NCBI GenBank assembly: GCA_028287505.1
Contig: JAQBPN010000116.1
Location: 1-41,881, forward strand
Length of the DNA stretch: 41,881 nt
Source of the DNA: Fibrobacterota bacterium
GTDB lineage: Bacteria; Fibrobacterota; Fibrobacteria; UBA11236
Reading direction: 5' to 3'
The first letter of the stretch is position 1. Each line of letters opens with the position of its first letter. The notes below the pieces were generated by a model, which was not told the DNA's origin, ran no database searches, and saw nothing but the letters and a program-made list of their open reading frames with translations. Of this stretch, positions 33,561-41,059 are shown one piece after another. Made by a program: the position numbers and the translations under genes.

Positions 33561-35690
33561 ATGGGCTCTTTTCGGATAGCAATAAACAGTATTGCTTTTT
33601 TTGTCACGATCGGCAGCGTCATCCCAAAGGCGAACACCATCGTGGCGCCTGAATCGCTGTCGATCAAGGCCACTTTGAGTTTAAAGCCCGTAGCCTTTTG
33701 GGATTTCAATGATTCCGTCGGGGACACGCTTCGGGATATAAGTGGAAACAATCATCATGGTCTGATCAAAGGCGCGAAATGGGTTGAAGGGGTTGAAGGC
33801 GCGGGGCTGGCGCTTGATGGTCGCGCCTGGATCGAAATTCCCGCCGACAGCGGGCTGCAAACGAAAAGCTTTACGTTTTCGATATGGCTGAAACAGAGCG
33901 GAAATGGTTTCCAAGCCCCACTCATGGAATTCCAAAAACCATCCGCCCAAGCGGGTGTGCATTTGTGGGCGAATACCAATGGATGGGGCAATGACTTGCC
34001 CGGAGCCTTTTATGGAAATCTCCGGCCCTATGATCCCAAGTATCCGGATTTGAGTTCAACCAGCAACGACAATCTCATCAACACTGAAGGAGGCTGCTCC
34101 CAGGGAGGACGCTGGAACCATGTGGTCATGACTTATGATCATGTCCATGGCGCCATCAGAATCTATGTCAATGGCAAACTTGGGGCATCCAAAACCTATG
34201 CTCCATTTATTCCCAGCACGGTCGGATCGCTGATGTTGGGAATGAGGTCCCTTACCAGTTGGGACAATGAACAGGGGCTGGGTCTCAATGGAACGCTCGA
34301 CGATGGCGCCATATTTGATCGCGCCCTGAGCGAAGCCGAGGTGACGGCCCTGTATGGCCGCCCGGTGTTGGACCCAAGTGGATTGCATTTGGGAATCAAG
34401 ACCCATTATGCCAAGGCGTCGGATACCCTTTGGGTTCCCGTGTATTTGTCCAGCGAAGGAAAAGATTCCCTTTCCTCGCTCCAATTCAATTTGGAATTGG
34501 ATTCCACTGTAGCGGAATTGCTCGATGTAAAACCGGACACATCCTTGATTCATGGTTGGCAGCTCACGAATTGGAAACCGCTTTCCAAATCCCGCACGGC
34601 CTTGGCCCTTGCGGGTACCAACCGTATCAGCGGACCGGAAGAAGGCGAAATCGCGCGGTTGAAGATACGCATTCTACCCACGGCAAAAACAGGCGCATCC
34701 ACCATGCTGACCCTATCCGATATTTCCGCGGATGAAGGACGGGTTAAGGCGATCAGCAATTTGCCGGGGAAAATATTCGTACTCCAGCATGATTTGCTGT
34801 TAGGGGACGTCAGCGGAGATGGCCAGGTCGATTTAACGGACGCCCTAATCCTGATGCAATACGTGGTCGGTCAATTCGGATTACCGAATAGTGAATACCC
34901 CAATTTCACCCTTGCGACCGCGGATGTAACGGGAAATGGCGAGATCACAAGCTATGATGCCGCTCTCGTGCTCCAATATGGGTTGGGGATCATAGAGGAC
35001 TTTCCCGCGGATAGAAAAATACCGGCCAAGCGGGCCGCGCAAACGGCGTCGATGACATTGGAAGGCCCCATTCATATGGAGGGAAACCTTTACCATTATC
35101 GGATTCTGGCCGCAAATATGGATGGATTGATTGGCGGCAGGGTTTCCCTGAAAATGGGTCATTATGTCAAAGGAATAAATCGGGTAACCACGGGAGTCAC
35201 GGGGGCACGGGTGGCATACTATTATGATTCACAATCCGAAACCCTGCAAATCGGTATGGTTGCAAACAGAAAAATCCGGGCCGGATCTTTGGTTCTCGCC
35301 GAATGGGACGCTGAGTATGACGCGGGAGCGGGCCAGGGCGAAATAACGTTGAGTAGCGTATCCCTGAACGAGGGAGGACTGAGCGTGTCCGGGTTTGAGA
35401 ATACGGGATTGCAGAGCCCCAAACGGACGGCTATTCCGGAAACGGCAAGTCCATTCAAATTGACCTTGCTGGGAAAGAATCGAATCCGGGTTTCGCTAAA
35501 CGGTGGAAATATTGTGTCCATTACCGTACTTGACGCTCAAGGGCGGAAATTACTGACCAGGAATCCTTCCAAAAATGTTTCCACGATGGAAATCGGCTTG
35601 GACAGAATTCGCGGTGGTCTCGGAGTGATAATGGTGATGACGGACAAAGGGGATATTCACTCCTTACTTTATCCGCCCTTCGCCCCTTAG
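33561..35690 (+). CDS. Secreted LamG + cohesin-like + dockerin protein
   Basis: The ATG at 33561 has GGAGGAACCC before it, which decides the start against longer frames. The 709-residue protein has a signal (RIAINSIAFFVTIGSVIPKANT). A LamG domain (~42-265) runs from AFWDFNDSVGDTLRDISGN to WNHVVMTYDHV and LDDGAIFDRALS. A cohesin-like beta domain (~268-405) follows (VPVYLSSEGKDSLSSLQFNLELD). A type I dockerin (~412-490) has both Ca-binding loops, DVSGDGQVDLTDAL and DVTGNGEITSYDAAL. A second cohesin-like region and a C-terminal sorting-type tail (ITVLDAQGRKLLT) end it. Cohesin and dockerin on one chain suggests a scaffold or self-assembling surface protein. The binding partners are unknown. Confidence 0.87.
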   Translation: MGSFRIAINSIAFFVTIGSVIPKANTIVAPESLSIKATLSLKPVAFWDFNDSVGDTLRDISGNNHHGLIKGAKWVEGVEGAGLALDGRAWIEIPADSGLQTKSFTFSIWLKQSGNGFQAPLMEFQKPSAQAGVHLWANTNGWGNDLPGAFYGNLRPYDPKYPDLSSTSNDNLINTEGGCSQGGRWNHVVMTYDHVHGAIRIYVNGKLGASKTYAPFIPSTVGSLMLGMRSLTSWDNEQGLGLNGTLDDGAIFDRALSEAEVTALYGRPVLDPSGLHLGIKTHYAKASDTLWVPVYLSSEGKDSLSSLQFNLELDSTVAELLDVKPDTSLIHGWQLTNWKPLSKSRTALALAGTNRISGPEEGEIARLKIRILPTAKTGASTMLTLSDISADEGRVKAISNLPGKIFVLQHDLLLGDVSGDGQVDLTDALILMQYVVGQFGLPNSEYPNFTLATADVTGNGEITSYDAALVLQYGLGIIEDFPADRKIPAKRAAQTASMTLEGPIHMEGNLYHYRILAANMDGLIGGRVSLKMGHYVKGINRVTTGVTGARVAYYYDSQSETLQIGMVANRKIRAGSLVLAEWDAEYDAGAGQGEITLSSVSLNEGGLSVSGFENTGLQSPKRTAIPETASPFKLTLLGKNRIRVSLNGGNIVSITVLDAQGRKLLTRNPSKNVSTMEIGLDRIRGGLGVIMVMTDKGDIHSLLYPPFAP

Positions 35691-35717
35691 TCGTCGGTCT
35701 CCCGCTAATTCGGCATC

Positions 35718-36170
35718 CTAGTCCGGGATTTCGGCTTCGACCAGCAGTTTGAGGAGGTTGAGCGACTCTTGCCAGCCCAGGTAGCAGGCCTCGGCAGGGA
35801 TGACGTCGGGTATGCCTTCCTGCACGATCATGATCTCGGTCCCGACCGAGACCTTCTTCAGGTTGACGGTTATCTGCATTTCCCCGGGCAGGTTGGGATC
35901 ATCGAACTTGTCGGTGTAGCGGATGCGCTCGTACGGCGTCAGCTCCACGTATTTACCGGTCCATGAATGGCTATTTCCCGTGCCGAGATTCGTGAAGGAC
36001 ATCTTGTAGCTGCCGCCGACCTTGGCCTCCATGTGATGCACCTTGCCGGTGAAGCCGTTCGGCGGAAGCCATTTGACCTTGGCGTCGGCATCGAGGAAGG
36101 CCTTATAGACCCTTTCAGGTTTCGCGGTGAAAACTCGATGCAGACGTACGGTATTCGTTCCCATTTTCAT
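35718..36170 (-). CDS. SRPBCC (AHSA1-like) protein
   Basis: A 150-residue protein; the start at 36170 has AAGGAGA five bases upstream. Typical AHSA1 pattern: TVRLHRVFTAKPERVYKAFLDADAKVKWLPP, KVHHMEAKVGGSYKMSFTNLG, YVELTPYERIRYTDKFDD, then GWQESLNLLKLLVEAEI at the end. It should have a Bet v1-like hydrophobic pocket. It is the last of three co-oriented small genes (this, a YCII-type and another SRPBCC), separated from the first by a terminator. Confidence 0.92.
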   Translation of the reverse strand: MKMGTNTVRLHRVFTAKPERVYKAFLDADAKVKWLPPNGFTGKVHHMEAKVGGSYKMSFTNLGTGNSHSWTGKYVELTPYERIRYTDKFDDPNLPGEMQITVNLKKVSVGTEIMIVQEGIPDVIPAEACYLGWQESLNLLKLLVEAEIPD

Positions 36171-36232
36171 TCTCCTTGTGGCGATTTGATATCCAGAAAA
36201 ATAAATTTTCCCCGGGTTCGGCGATACCCCGG

Positions 36233-36622
36233 TTAATTCGAATCCGCGATGGTCTTGGCCCGGCAAAATTCGATGGGCCGGATTTCGATGCCCCAACCCA
36301 TTTTTTCACCGAGATTCGCGGCGGGATGCATGGAGGCGAGCTGGATAGCCTCCTGCATGTCTTTGGCCTCGAGGAGGAAGAAGGACCCTAGTTGCTCCTT
36401 GGTCTCTACATAGGGACCGTCGGTGACCGAGGGTTTGCCGTTCCGGGGCCGCACGGACATGGTGTCCTTGGTGGCGGCCAAGGAGGCTACCATCTCCATC
36501 TTGCCGGTGGCGTTCAAAGCCTTGTCCAGGGGTTCACACTGGGCGACTATGGCCTTCATCTCCTCCGGAGACGTTTTATCGAAGGTCTTCTCATGGTAAT
36601 AGGCGAGGACGAGGAATTTCAT
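36233..36622 (-). CDS. YCII-related (DGPF-type) protein
   Basis: A 129-residue protein starting at 36622 (AAGGAGTCCCT site). It has the YCII signature: MKFLVLAYYHEKTFD at the start, MVASLAATKDTMSVRPRNGKPSVTDGPYVETKEQLGSFF, EAIQLASMHPAA and a final IEIRPIEF. The DGPY-ETKE element is the core of the family (the DGPF variant). YCII-like domains may bind small molecules and are often next to sigma factors or SRPBCC proteins. No catalytic role is assigned. Confidence 0.92.
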   Translation of the reverse strand: MKFLVLAYYHEKTFDKTSPEEMKAIVAQCEPLDKALNATGKMEMVASLAATKDTMSVRPRNGKPSVTDGPYVETKEQLGSFFLLEAKDMQEAIQLASMHPAANLGEKMGWGIEIRPIEFCRAKTIADSN

Positions 36623-36742
36623 AGGGACTCCTTCAAGGTGATGGTTCGGAAAGCCGATTCTCCAGGAAGCGCCGCTTTTGAGGCAAAAACCGCTTTCCGA
36701 CCTATAGTCGAACGGAGACCCATAAATCGACAAAGTTTTACG

Positions 36743-36787
36743 GAAAAAAGAAAGGGACGGGGCCAAGGGGCCCGGCCCCCCGGGCCC
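36743..36787 (-). terminator. Rho-independent-like terminator
   Basis: Minus strand: GGGCCCGG, GGGG loop, CCGGGCCC (perfect eight-base-pair stem, 36768-36787), then a T-rich run TTTCTTTTTT further down (36743-36753). It ends the transcript of the SRPBCC gene at 36800-37258. The T-run starts about 14 bases after the stem, less than ideal. Confidence 0.65.
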
Positions 36788-36799
36788 TGGAAGGAGGGG

Positions 36800-37258
36800 T
36801 TAATTCCAGTTATCGATTTTCAGATCGCGAGGCGAGGGCCTCCCTTTTCCCGTTTCCACATACTCACGAAGGCTCAATAGGAATACGGCCCACTTCGTGC
36901 TGCAATGCGCTGTAAACTCAACCGCCTCGCGCCAGTTTCTATGGCCGAAGATGACGATGGTTTGATTGTCCTGCAGTGATAGATCGAAGGTGACGTCGGT
37001 TCCTACCCACTCATCGGGCCCTTCCACGCAGCGCCAGCGGACCGCTTTTTCAGCCTGGAGCTCTTTCACTTCCATGGCCATTTTGCCTTTGATTTCCCCT
37101 GTCTCCGATCGGAAGACGAATTCGATCCTTCCCCCGATCCGGCTATCCCCTAGGGTTTCATCGGTCCACCAATTGGCCAGGCCTTCAATGGAGGTCAAGG
37201 CTTTATAGACTTGGGACGCGGGGGACTTGATCCCGATACGATGGATAATATCGACCAT
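36800..37258 (-). CDS. SRPBCC (AHSA1-like) protein
   Basis: A 152-residue protein whose start at 37258 has a perfect AGGAGGT six bases away. AHSA1-type features: MVDIIHRIGIKSPASQVYKALTSIEGLANWWTDET, GGRIEFVFRSETGEIKGKMAMEVKEL, DVTFDLSLQDNQTIVIFGHRNW, and a C-terminal WAVFLLSLREYVETGKGRP helix. It is similar in size to the other AHSA1-like proteins here. A terminator follows. The small-molecule ligand is unknown. Confidence 0.92.
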   Translation of the reverse strand: MVDIIHRIGIKSPASQVYKALTSIEGLANWWTDETLGDSRIGGRIEFVFRSETGEIKGKMAMEVKELQAEKAVRWRCVEGPDEWVGTDVTFDLSLQDNQTIVIFGHRNWREAVEFTAHCSTKWAVFLLSLREYVETGKGRPSPRDLKIDNWN

Positions 37259-37352
37259 ATCAACCTCCTGTACTGTGGTGAGGAAGGAAGGTAGGAAATA
37301 CATTCCCTTACTGAAAAGGGTCTGGACCGGTTCGCGCTCCCCGCGGAGAATC

Positions 37353-37388
37353 CGGAATCGGGCCAAAGAATTCTTTGGCCCGATTCCG
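37353..37388. repeat. Perfect 36-bp palindrome
   Basis: An uninterrupted palindrome with two 18-base arms meeting at an EcoRI-like GAATTC centre (arm 37353-37370, mirrored 37371-37388; arm core GGAATCGGGCC). It starts 21 bases beyond the stop of the M23 gene. As RNA it would form a ~16-base-pair stem with a four-base loop. There is no T-run directly behind it on the minus strand. Possibly a terminator or mRNA-stabilising stem. Confidence 0.85.
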
Positions 37389-37409
37389 TTTCTGATCTAG
37401 AGGGTGTTT

Positions 37410-39185
37410 TTACGGCGCATAGGTCGGGTTTCCGGTTTTCCAGCTGATGGGGTAGCGGGCGCATGCCTTATTGATGGCGCCATCGACGGGGGCGGGATAA
37501 AAATCGGGATAGGAATAAATCCCGTAGGGGTCGATAAAGTACCACTTGTTATCAACGGGATCCCGATGAGCGAAGAAAATATGCAGATGGGTGTTGGGTC
37601 CGGCGCCACCGGTCATGCATCCGCAACCGCCGGGGCCCGTGCTGCCGCTATAGGCAATCCTTTGACCGGCTACGACGTTCGTTCCCAGCAATGACATGTC
37701 GATTTTTTTCGCGCTCACGCCCCACCAATCCGATTTGGGATTGCGGAAGGCATGGCTTTCCGGGCAACCCGTATTGTTCAGATAGGTCGAATACGTCGCT
37801 TTATCCGCGGCATTGAAATTGGGAATGGTCTTGGTCCAGGCTCTTTCGCAATCGTCGCCCGGATCATTCTGCAAGTGCATGTAAATGGTGCGGTAAACGT
37901 CCTGCTTGCCGCCGGCGTTATGGCTGATCACCATGGTATTCCCCGACCACCAATCCCAGCCGATATGGATCACCTTTCCCGGCGCCGCGGCATCGATCTC
38001 GAAAGTCTTCTTGTCGTTGCGTTGGTAGTCGATGGCGTGATGCCATGAGCCGGGGCTGTAAAGCCACGCGTTATGCCAAAGGTCCGTGGCGGGAATCTTG
38101 AACGGCAAGGTGAAAATCTGGTCTTTCGCATCGTACAACACCGAATTACGCGAATAAACCTCGGACCCGATTTTCAGATTCGGCCAGCTGTAATAAACCA
38201 CATCGCCGGGATTCGCCGCGGGGCATGCGGAAGGATTTCCTTCGCAATGGATGGAGCCGGCGGTGATTCCATAATCATAGCCGTCACGCCCGGAAGTCGC
38301 GGGGTTATCGGGCATCAGCACATGATTCAAGCAATTGGGATCGCAGCTTCCCGCCTGGGTTTCCATATCGATCAGGCGCAGTCCCGCCGCCGCGTTTTCA
38401 GCCCACTTGGATGTAAAGCTTTCCCAGTCCACGCTGCCCCAGAGAACATATCCGTCCGTGCCTTCGCGCCATACGCCGAGATAGATCCTTTTCCCGTTCT
38501 CCACGAACGATTCGATATCGATCAAGCGCTCATTTTGCTTGCCGAGATCGCTCCAATAAGTGACGAATTGATTCCAATCTTTTCCGTAGGGTGAAAGGAC
38601 ATACCCGCCGGAGCCGGCGCGGAATACGCCCAGGAAACACCGCGTATTCCCGTTCATATAGGATTCGATATTGATCAGCCGCAAGCCTTGGCTGCTGGCC
38701 GTGCCCCAAAAGGTATTGAACGCCGACCAATCCAGGTTCAGGGGCGTGAGCGCATACCCATCATTGCCCGCGCGGAAGACGCCCATGAAATAGGTGGTGC
38801 CGTTATCCACATAGGTTTCCACCTGGATGAGGCGAAGCCCCTTCTTGCTGTTGTCGCTCCAAAAGGTATTGAATGCCGACCAGGTGAGATGGAGCGGCGT
38901 GAGCGCATAACCATCAGTCCCCCCTTGCCACACGCCCGACCATTTCCGGACCCCGCCGACCGTATAGGTTTTGATATTGATCAGCCGCAGGTTCTTGCCG
39001 CCCAACTCGCTCCACTTGGTATTGAAATCCGCCCAGCTCACTCCCGACCATAGGTAATGGCCGCCTGTTCCCGATCGCCAAACGCCCGTGTATAAATCCT
39101 GGGCGGAGGTAACAAAGGCGAGCAATAAAATGATCCCCGCGAAGATGGAAAAAGTTTTTCGACCAAATAAATTAGGCTTGCGCAT
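37410..39185 (-). CDS. M23 family metallopeptidase with five tandem bacterial repeats
   Basis: A 591-residue exported protein. The start at 39185 has AAGGAGAG in good position and gives MRKPNLFGRKTFSIFAGIILLLAFVTSA as signal. Residues ~30-280 are five repeats of about 48-50 residues with a recurring (L/M/S)GV(W/F)xxGxxGYxL then WxxFxxxW and GLRLIxIE(T/S)Y pattern, like bacterial tandem repeat domain BTRD1. Then comes an M23 domain: the zinc ligands WHHAIDY (HxxxD) and NTHLHIFF (HxH). It should cut peptide bonds in peptidoglycan. Repeats probably bind a surface or polymer. A 36-bp palindrome follows the stop. Confidence 0.88.
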   Translation of the reverse strand: MRKPNLFGRKTFSIFAGIILLLAFVTSAQDLYTGVWRSGTGGHYLWSGVSWADFNTKWSELGGKNLRLINIKTYTVGGVRKWSGVWQGGTDGYALTPLHLTWSAFNTFWSDNSKKGLRLIQVETYVDNGTTYFMGVFRAGNDGYALTPLNLDWSAFNTFWGTASSQGLRLINIESYMNGNTRCFLGVFRAGSGGYVLSPYGKDWNQFVTYWSDLGKQNERLIDIESFVENGKRIYLGVWREGTDGYVLWGSVDWESFTSKWAENAAAGLRLIDMETQAGSCDPNCLNHVLMPDNPATSGRDGYDYGITAGSIHCEGNPSACPAANPGDVVYYSWPNLKIGSEVYSRNSVLYDAKDQIFTLPFKIPATDLWHNAWLYSPGSWHHAIDYQRNDKKTFEIDAAAPGKVIHIGWDWWSGNTMVISHNAGGKQDVYRTIYMHLQNDPGDDCERAWTKTIPNFNAADKATYSTYLNNTGCPESHAFRNPKSDWWGVSAKKIDMSLLGTNVVAGQRIAYSGSTGPGGCGCMTGGAGPNTHLHIFFAHRDPVDNKWYFIDPYGIYSYPDFYPAPVDGAINKACARYPISWKTGNPTYAP

Positions 39186-39288
39186 TCCTGGACTCTCCTT
39201 GAAAGTTTTCATGGACACCGTTAGTGGCGAACTACGGTGGATTAGAGCGGGATGCGTCGAAAAGGGTAACTGCAAGAGTTATGGGACG

Positions 39289-39741
39289 CTATCTTTTCTT
39301 CCCTCGCTTCTTTTTGCCCTTTCCCGATGCGACCGTGAATTGCTTGGGGAAGGACTCCATGAAATCATTCCAGCCATCCTCGTGCGCTTTTCCCTCTTCG
39401 GTATCGGGAAGGTCCGTATGCACCAGGGTCATCAGGGTGTCTTCCCCTTTTTTCTTGAAGGTCACGGTCACCGTCGACTCTTGACCCAGGGTATACGGCG
39501 ACATCCAGGTGTGCTGGATGCGTCGCGGCCGCTCCATCCTGGTGAATCGGCCGTAGTGTGGGGTTCCATGGACGAGCCAATAGAAGAACCCGTCCACTTT
39601 GGGGTTCAAGAGCAGCTTGTCGCCCATGTTCCAGGGATTGCCCGGAAACTTCGGATTCAACCAGGCATCGTAAACATCCGTCGGCGGAGCCGGAATGGTG
39701 CGCTCGAATTTCAATTCCAGGGTCTTGGTTGATTTCTTCAT
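39289..39741 (-). CDS. SRPBCC (AHSA1-like) protein, ArsR-linked
   Basis: A 150-residue protein with AHSA1 features: LELKFERTIPAPPTDVYDAWLNPKFPGNPWNMGDKLLLNPKVDGFFYWLV, YGRFTRMERPRRIQHTWMSPYTLG, TVTFKKKGEDTLMTLVHTDLPDTEEGKAHEDGWNDFMESF. The C-terminal GKGKKKRGKKR tail is strongly basic. AAGGAGA stands before its ATG, and it overlaps the upstream ArsR gene by four bases, so it is the target and partner of that regulator, just like the pair at 32059-32954. Confidence 0.92.
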   Translation of the reverse strand: MKKSTKTLELKFERTIPAPPTDVYDAWLNPKFPGNPWNMGDKLLLNPKVDGFFYWLVHGTPHYGRFTRMERPRRIQHTWMSPYTLGQESTVTVTFKKKGEDTLMTLVHTDLPDTEEGKAHEDGWNDFMESFPKQFTVASGKGKKKRGKKR

Positions 39742-40100
39742 CGTTTCGTCTCCTTCTTTTTGGTATTCGACTGCTTTTTATCCGACTGTTTTTTGTCCTT
39801 GAAATGCTGCTCGAACACGTCGAGGCGTTCATTCCAGAACCGCTCGTATTCATGCACCCACCCCGCCACTTGGCGAAGCGGTCCCCCCCGCAGGGAAATG
39901 AAGACTTCGCGCCCCTGTTTCCTGCGCTCGATGAGCCCGGCTCTTTCCAGCAGCTTAAGGTGTTTCGTCACCGCATTGAGCGCCGTGTCGAAAGGCTTGG
40001 CGACATCCAGGAACCGGGCCGGACCGTGTGACAATTGCCCGATAATGGCGCGCCGCGTCGGGTGGGAAATGGCGGTCATCACATCCGTCAGGGTGTCCAT
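39738..40100 (-). CDS. ArsR family regulator (SRPBCC-linked)
   Basis: A 120-residue winged-helix protein: MDTLTDVMTAISHPTRRAIIGQLSHG, FLDVAKPFDTALNAVTKHLKLLERAGLIERRKQGREVFISL, then RQVAGWVHEYERFWNERLDVFEQHF and a Lys-rich end (KKQSDKKQSNTKKKETKR). There is no metal-binding cysteine. The closest relatives are the ArsR regulators paired with AHSA1-like proteins. No ribosome site lies before the ATG at 40100; a -10 box seven bases upstream indicates a leaderless mRNA. Its target is probably its own promoter (operator at 40106-40129). Confidence 0.93.
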   Translation of the reverse strand: MDTLTDVMTAISHPTRRAIIGQLSHGPARFLDVAKPFDTALNAVTKHLKLLERAGLIERRKQGREVFISLRGGPLRQVAGWVHEYERFWNERLDVFEQHFKDKKQSDKKQSNTKKKETKR

Positions 40101-40105
40101 ATTTT

Positions 40106-40136
40106 ACATTATACCTTAGGGTGTAATGTTTGGCAA
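40106..40136 (-). promoter_or_regulatory. Leaderless promoter with palindromic operator, ArsR-SRPBCC pair
   Basis: Minus strand: TTGCCA (-35, 40131-40136), 17-base spacer, TATAAT (-10, 40108-40113), then seven bases to the ATG. The 24-base inverted repeat 40106-40129 (ACATTATACC, TTAG, GGTGTAATGT; 9 of 10 positions paired) covers the -10 and most of the spacer. Repressor binding would block RNA polymerase. Confidence 0.75.
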
Positions 40137-40199
40137 GGGAGTTTTCATTAAATTGATGGATGGCCGGATTGGAACCGGCCGCAAACGAGAGGGTACGGC

Positions 40200-40976
40200 A
40201 TGCGGTACATGATCATGCACAAGACAAGCGCGTATTGGGAGGGGGGAGCGAAGCCGACCCCGGAGGTGATGCAGCGCGTGGGCGGGATGATCGGCGAGCT
40301 TCAGCAATCGGGCGTTCTGAGGGATGGGGAAGGGCTCGGACCCAGTTCCCAGGGGGCGCGCGTGCGGCTGGCGGACGGGAAAATCATGGTCACACCGGGT
40401 CCCTTCGGCGGGGTCGGCGCGTTGCCGGCCCGTTATGCCATCTATCGCGCCGGGTCGGTCGACCAGGCGGCGGAGATCGCCGCGCGGTTCGGGGGGATTT
40501 TCGGCGATGGCGTGGTGGATGTGCGGCCCGTGAACGAAATGTGGGATCTGGGTTTTGCGCAGAAGCCGGCAGGCCTGACGACGCGGCGGTACATGGCGGT
40601 CGTGAACGCCGGCGCCGCGAGCGAGGCCGGCGCGCCACTGAACCCGGAACAAAGGTCCGCGCTGAAGGCCTTTGCGGACGACCTCGGCCGCATGGATATG
40701 TTCCTCGGAATCGGGCATTTCGAACCGGGCGCCAAGGGCAAACGCCTGCAACCGGCAGTCCCCGCAACAAGCCGGGCGACGAGCGTCGCTACCCCAACGG
40801 TGCAGGCAAAATTCAGGGTTCTCGACGGGCCGTTCACGGAGACGAAGGAGTTGATCGGCGGCTTCGTGACCGTCGAGGCGCCGTCGATCGAAGAGGCCGT
40901 CCGCTGGGCGCAGAGATACATCGAGGCGGTCGACGTCGAAGAGGTCGACGTGCGCGGGCTCGAGAGCGAGCCGTGA
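40200..40976 (+). CDS. Double YCII-type (DGPF) protein
   Basis: A 258-residue protein made of two YCII-type halves: residues ~1-110 (MRYMIMHKTSAYW..., MVTPGPFGGV) and ~125-255 (RRYMAVVNAGA..., RVLDGPFTETKELIGGFVTVE, EAVRWAQRYI). The second half retains the DGPFTETKE motif, while in the first it is degenerate (TPGPF). Such internal duplication is common in this family and suggests an internally symmetric dimer-like fold. GAGGGTA lies before the ATG. It is divergent from the ArsR-SRPBCC pair, so it may be controlled by the same operator region (99 bases between the starts). Confidence 0.88.
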   Translation: MRYMIMHKTSAYWEGGAKPTPEVMQRVGGMIGELQQSGVLRDGEGLGPSSQGARVRLADGKIMVTPGPFGGVGALPARYAIYRAGSVDQAAEIAARFGGIFGDGVVDVRPVNEMWDLGFAQKPAGLTTRRYMAVVNAGAASEAGAPLNPEQRSALKAFADDLGRMDMFLGIGHFEPGAKGKRLQPAVPATSRATSVATPTVQAKFRVLDGPFTETKELIGGFVTVEAPSIEEAVRWAQRYIEAVDVEEVDVRGLESEP

Positions 40977-41022
40977 GCATTGGCCGGTAGGCCGGAGTTC
41001 CGGTTGGGGTCGCATAAATCGA

Positions 41023-41051
41023 TTGCACCGGCCCCGGCCCGGACCTAATAT
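41023..41051 (+). promoter_or_regulatory. Candidate leaderless promoter of the final glycosidase
   Basis: TTGCAC (41023-41028), 17-base GC-rich spacer, TAATAT (41046-41051), eight bases before the ATG at 41060. There is no ribosome site before that ATG apart from a close AAGG. Predicted TSS is within about 2 bases of the start. Confidence 0.5.
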
Positions 41052-41059
41052 TAAGGCCA

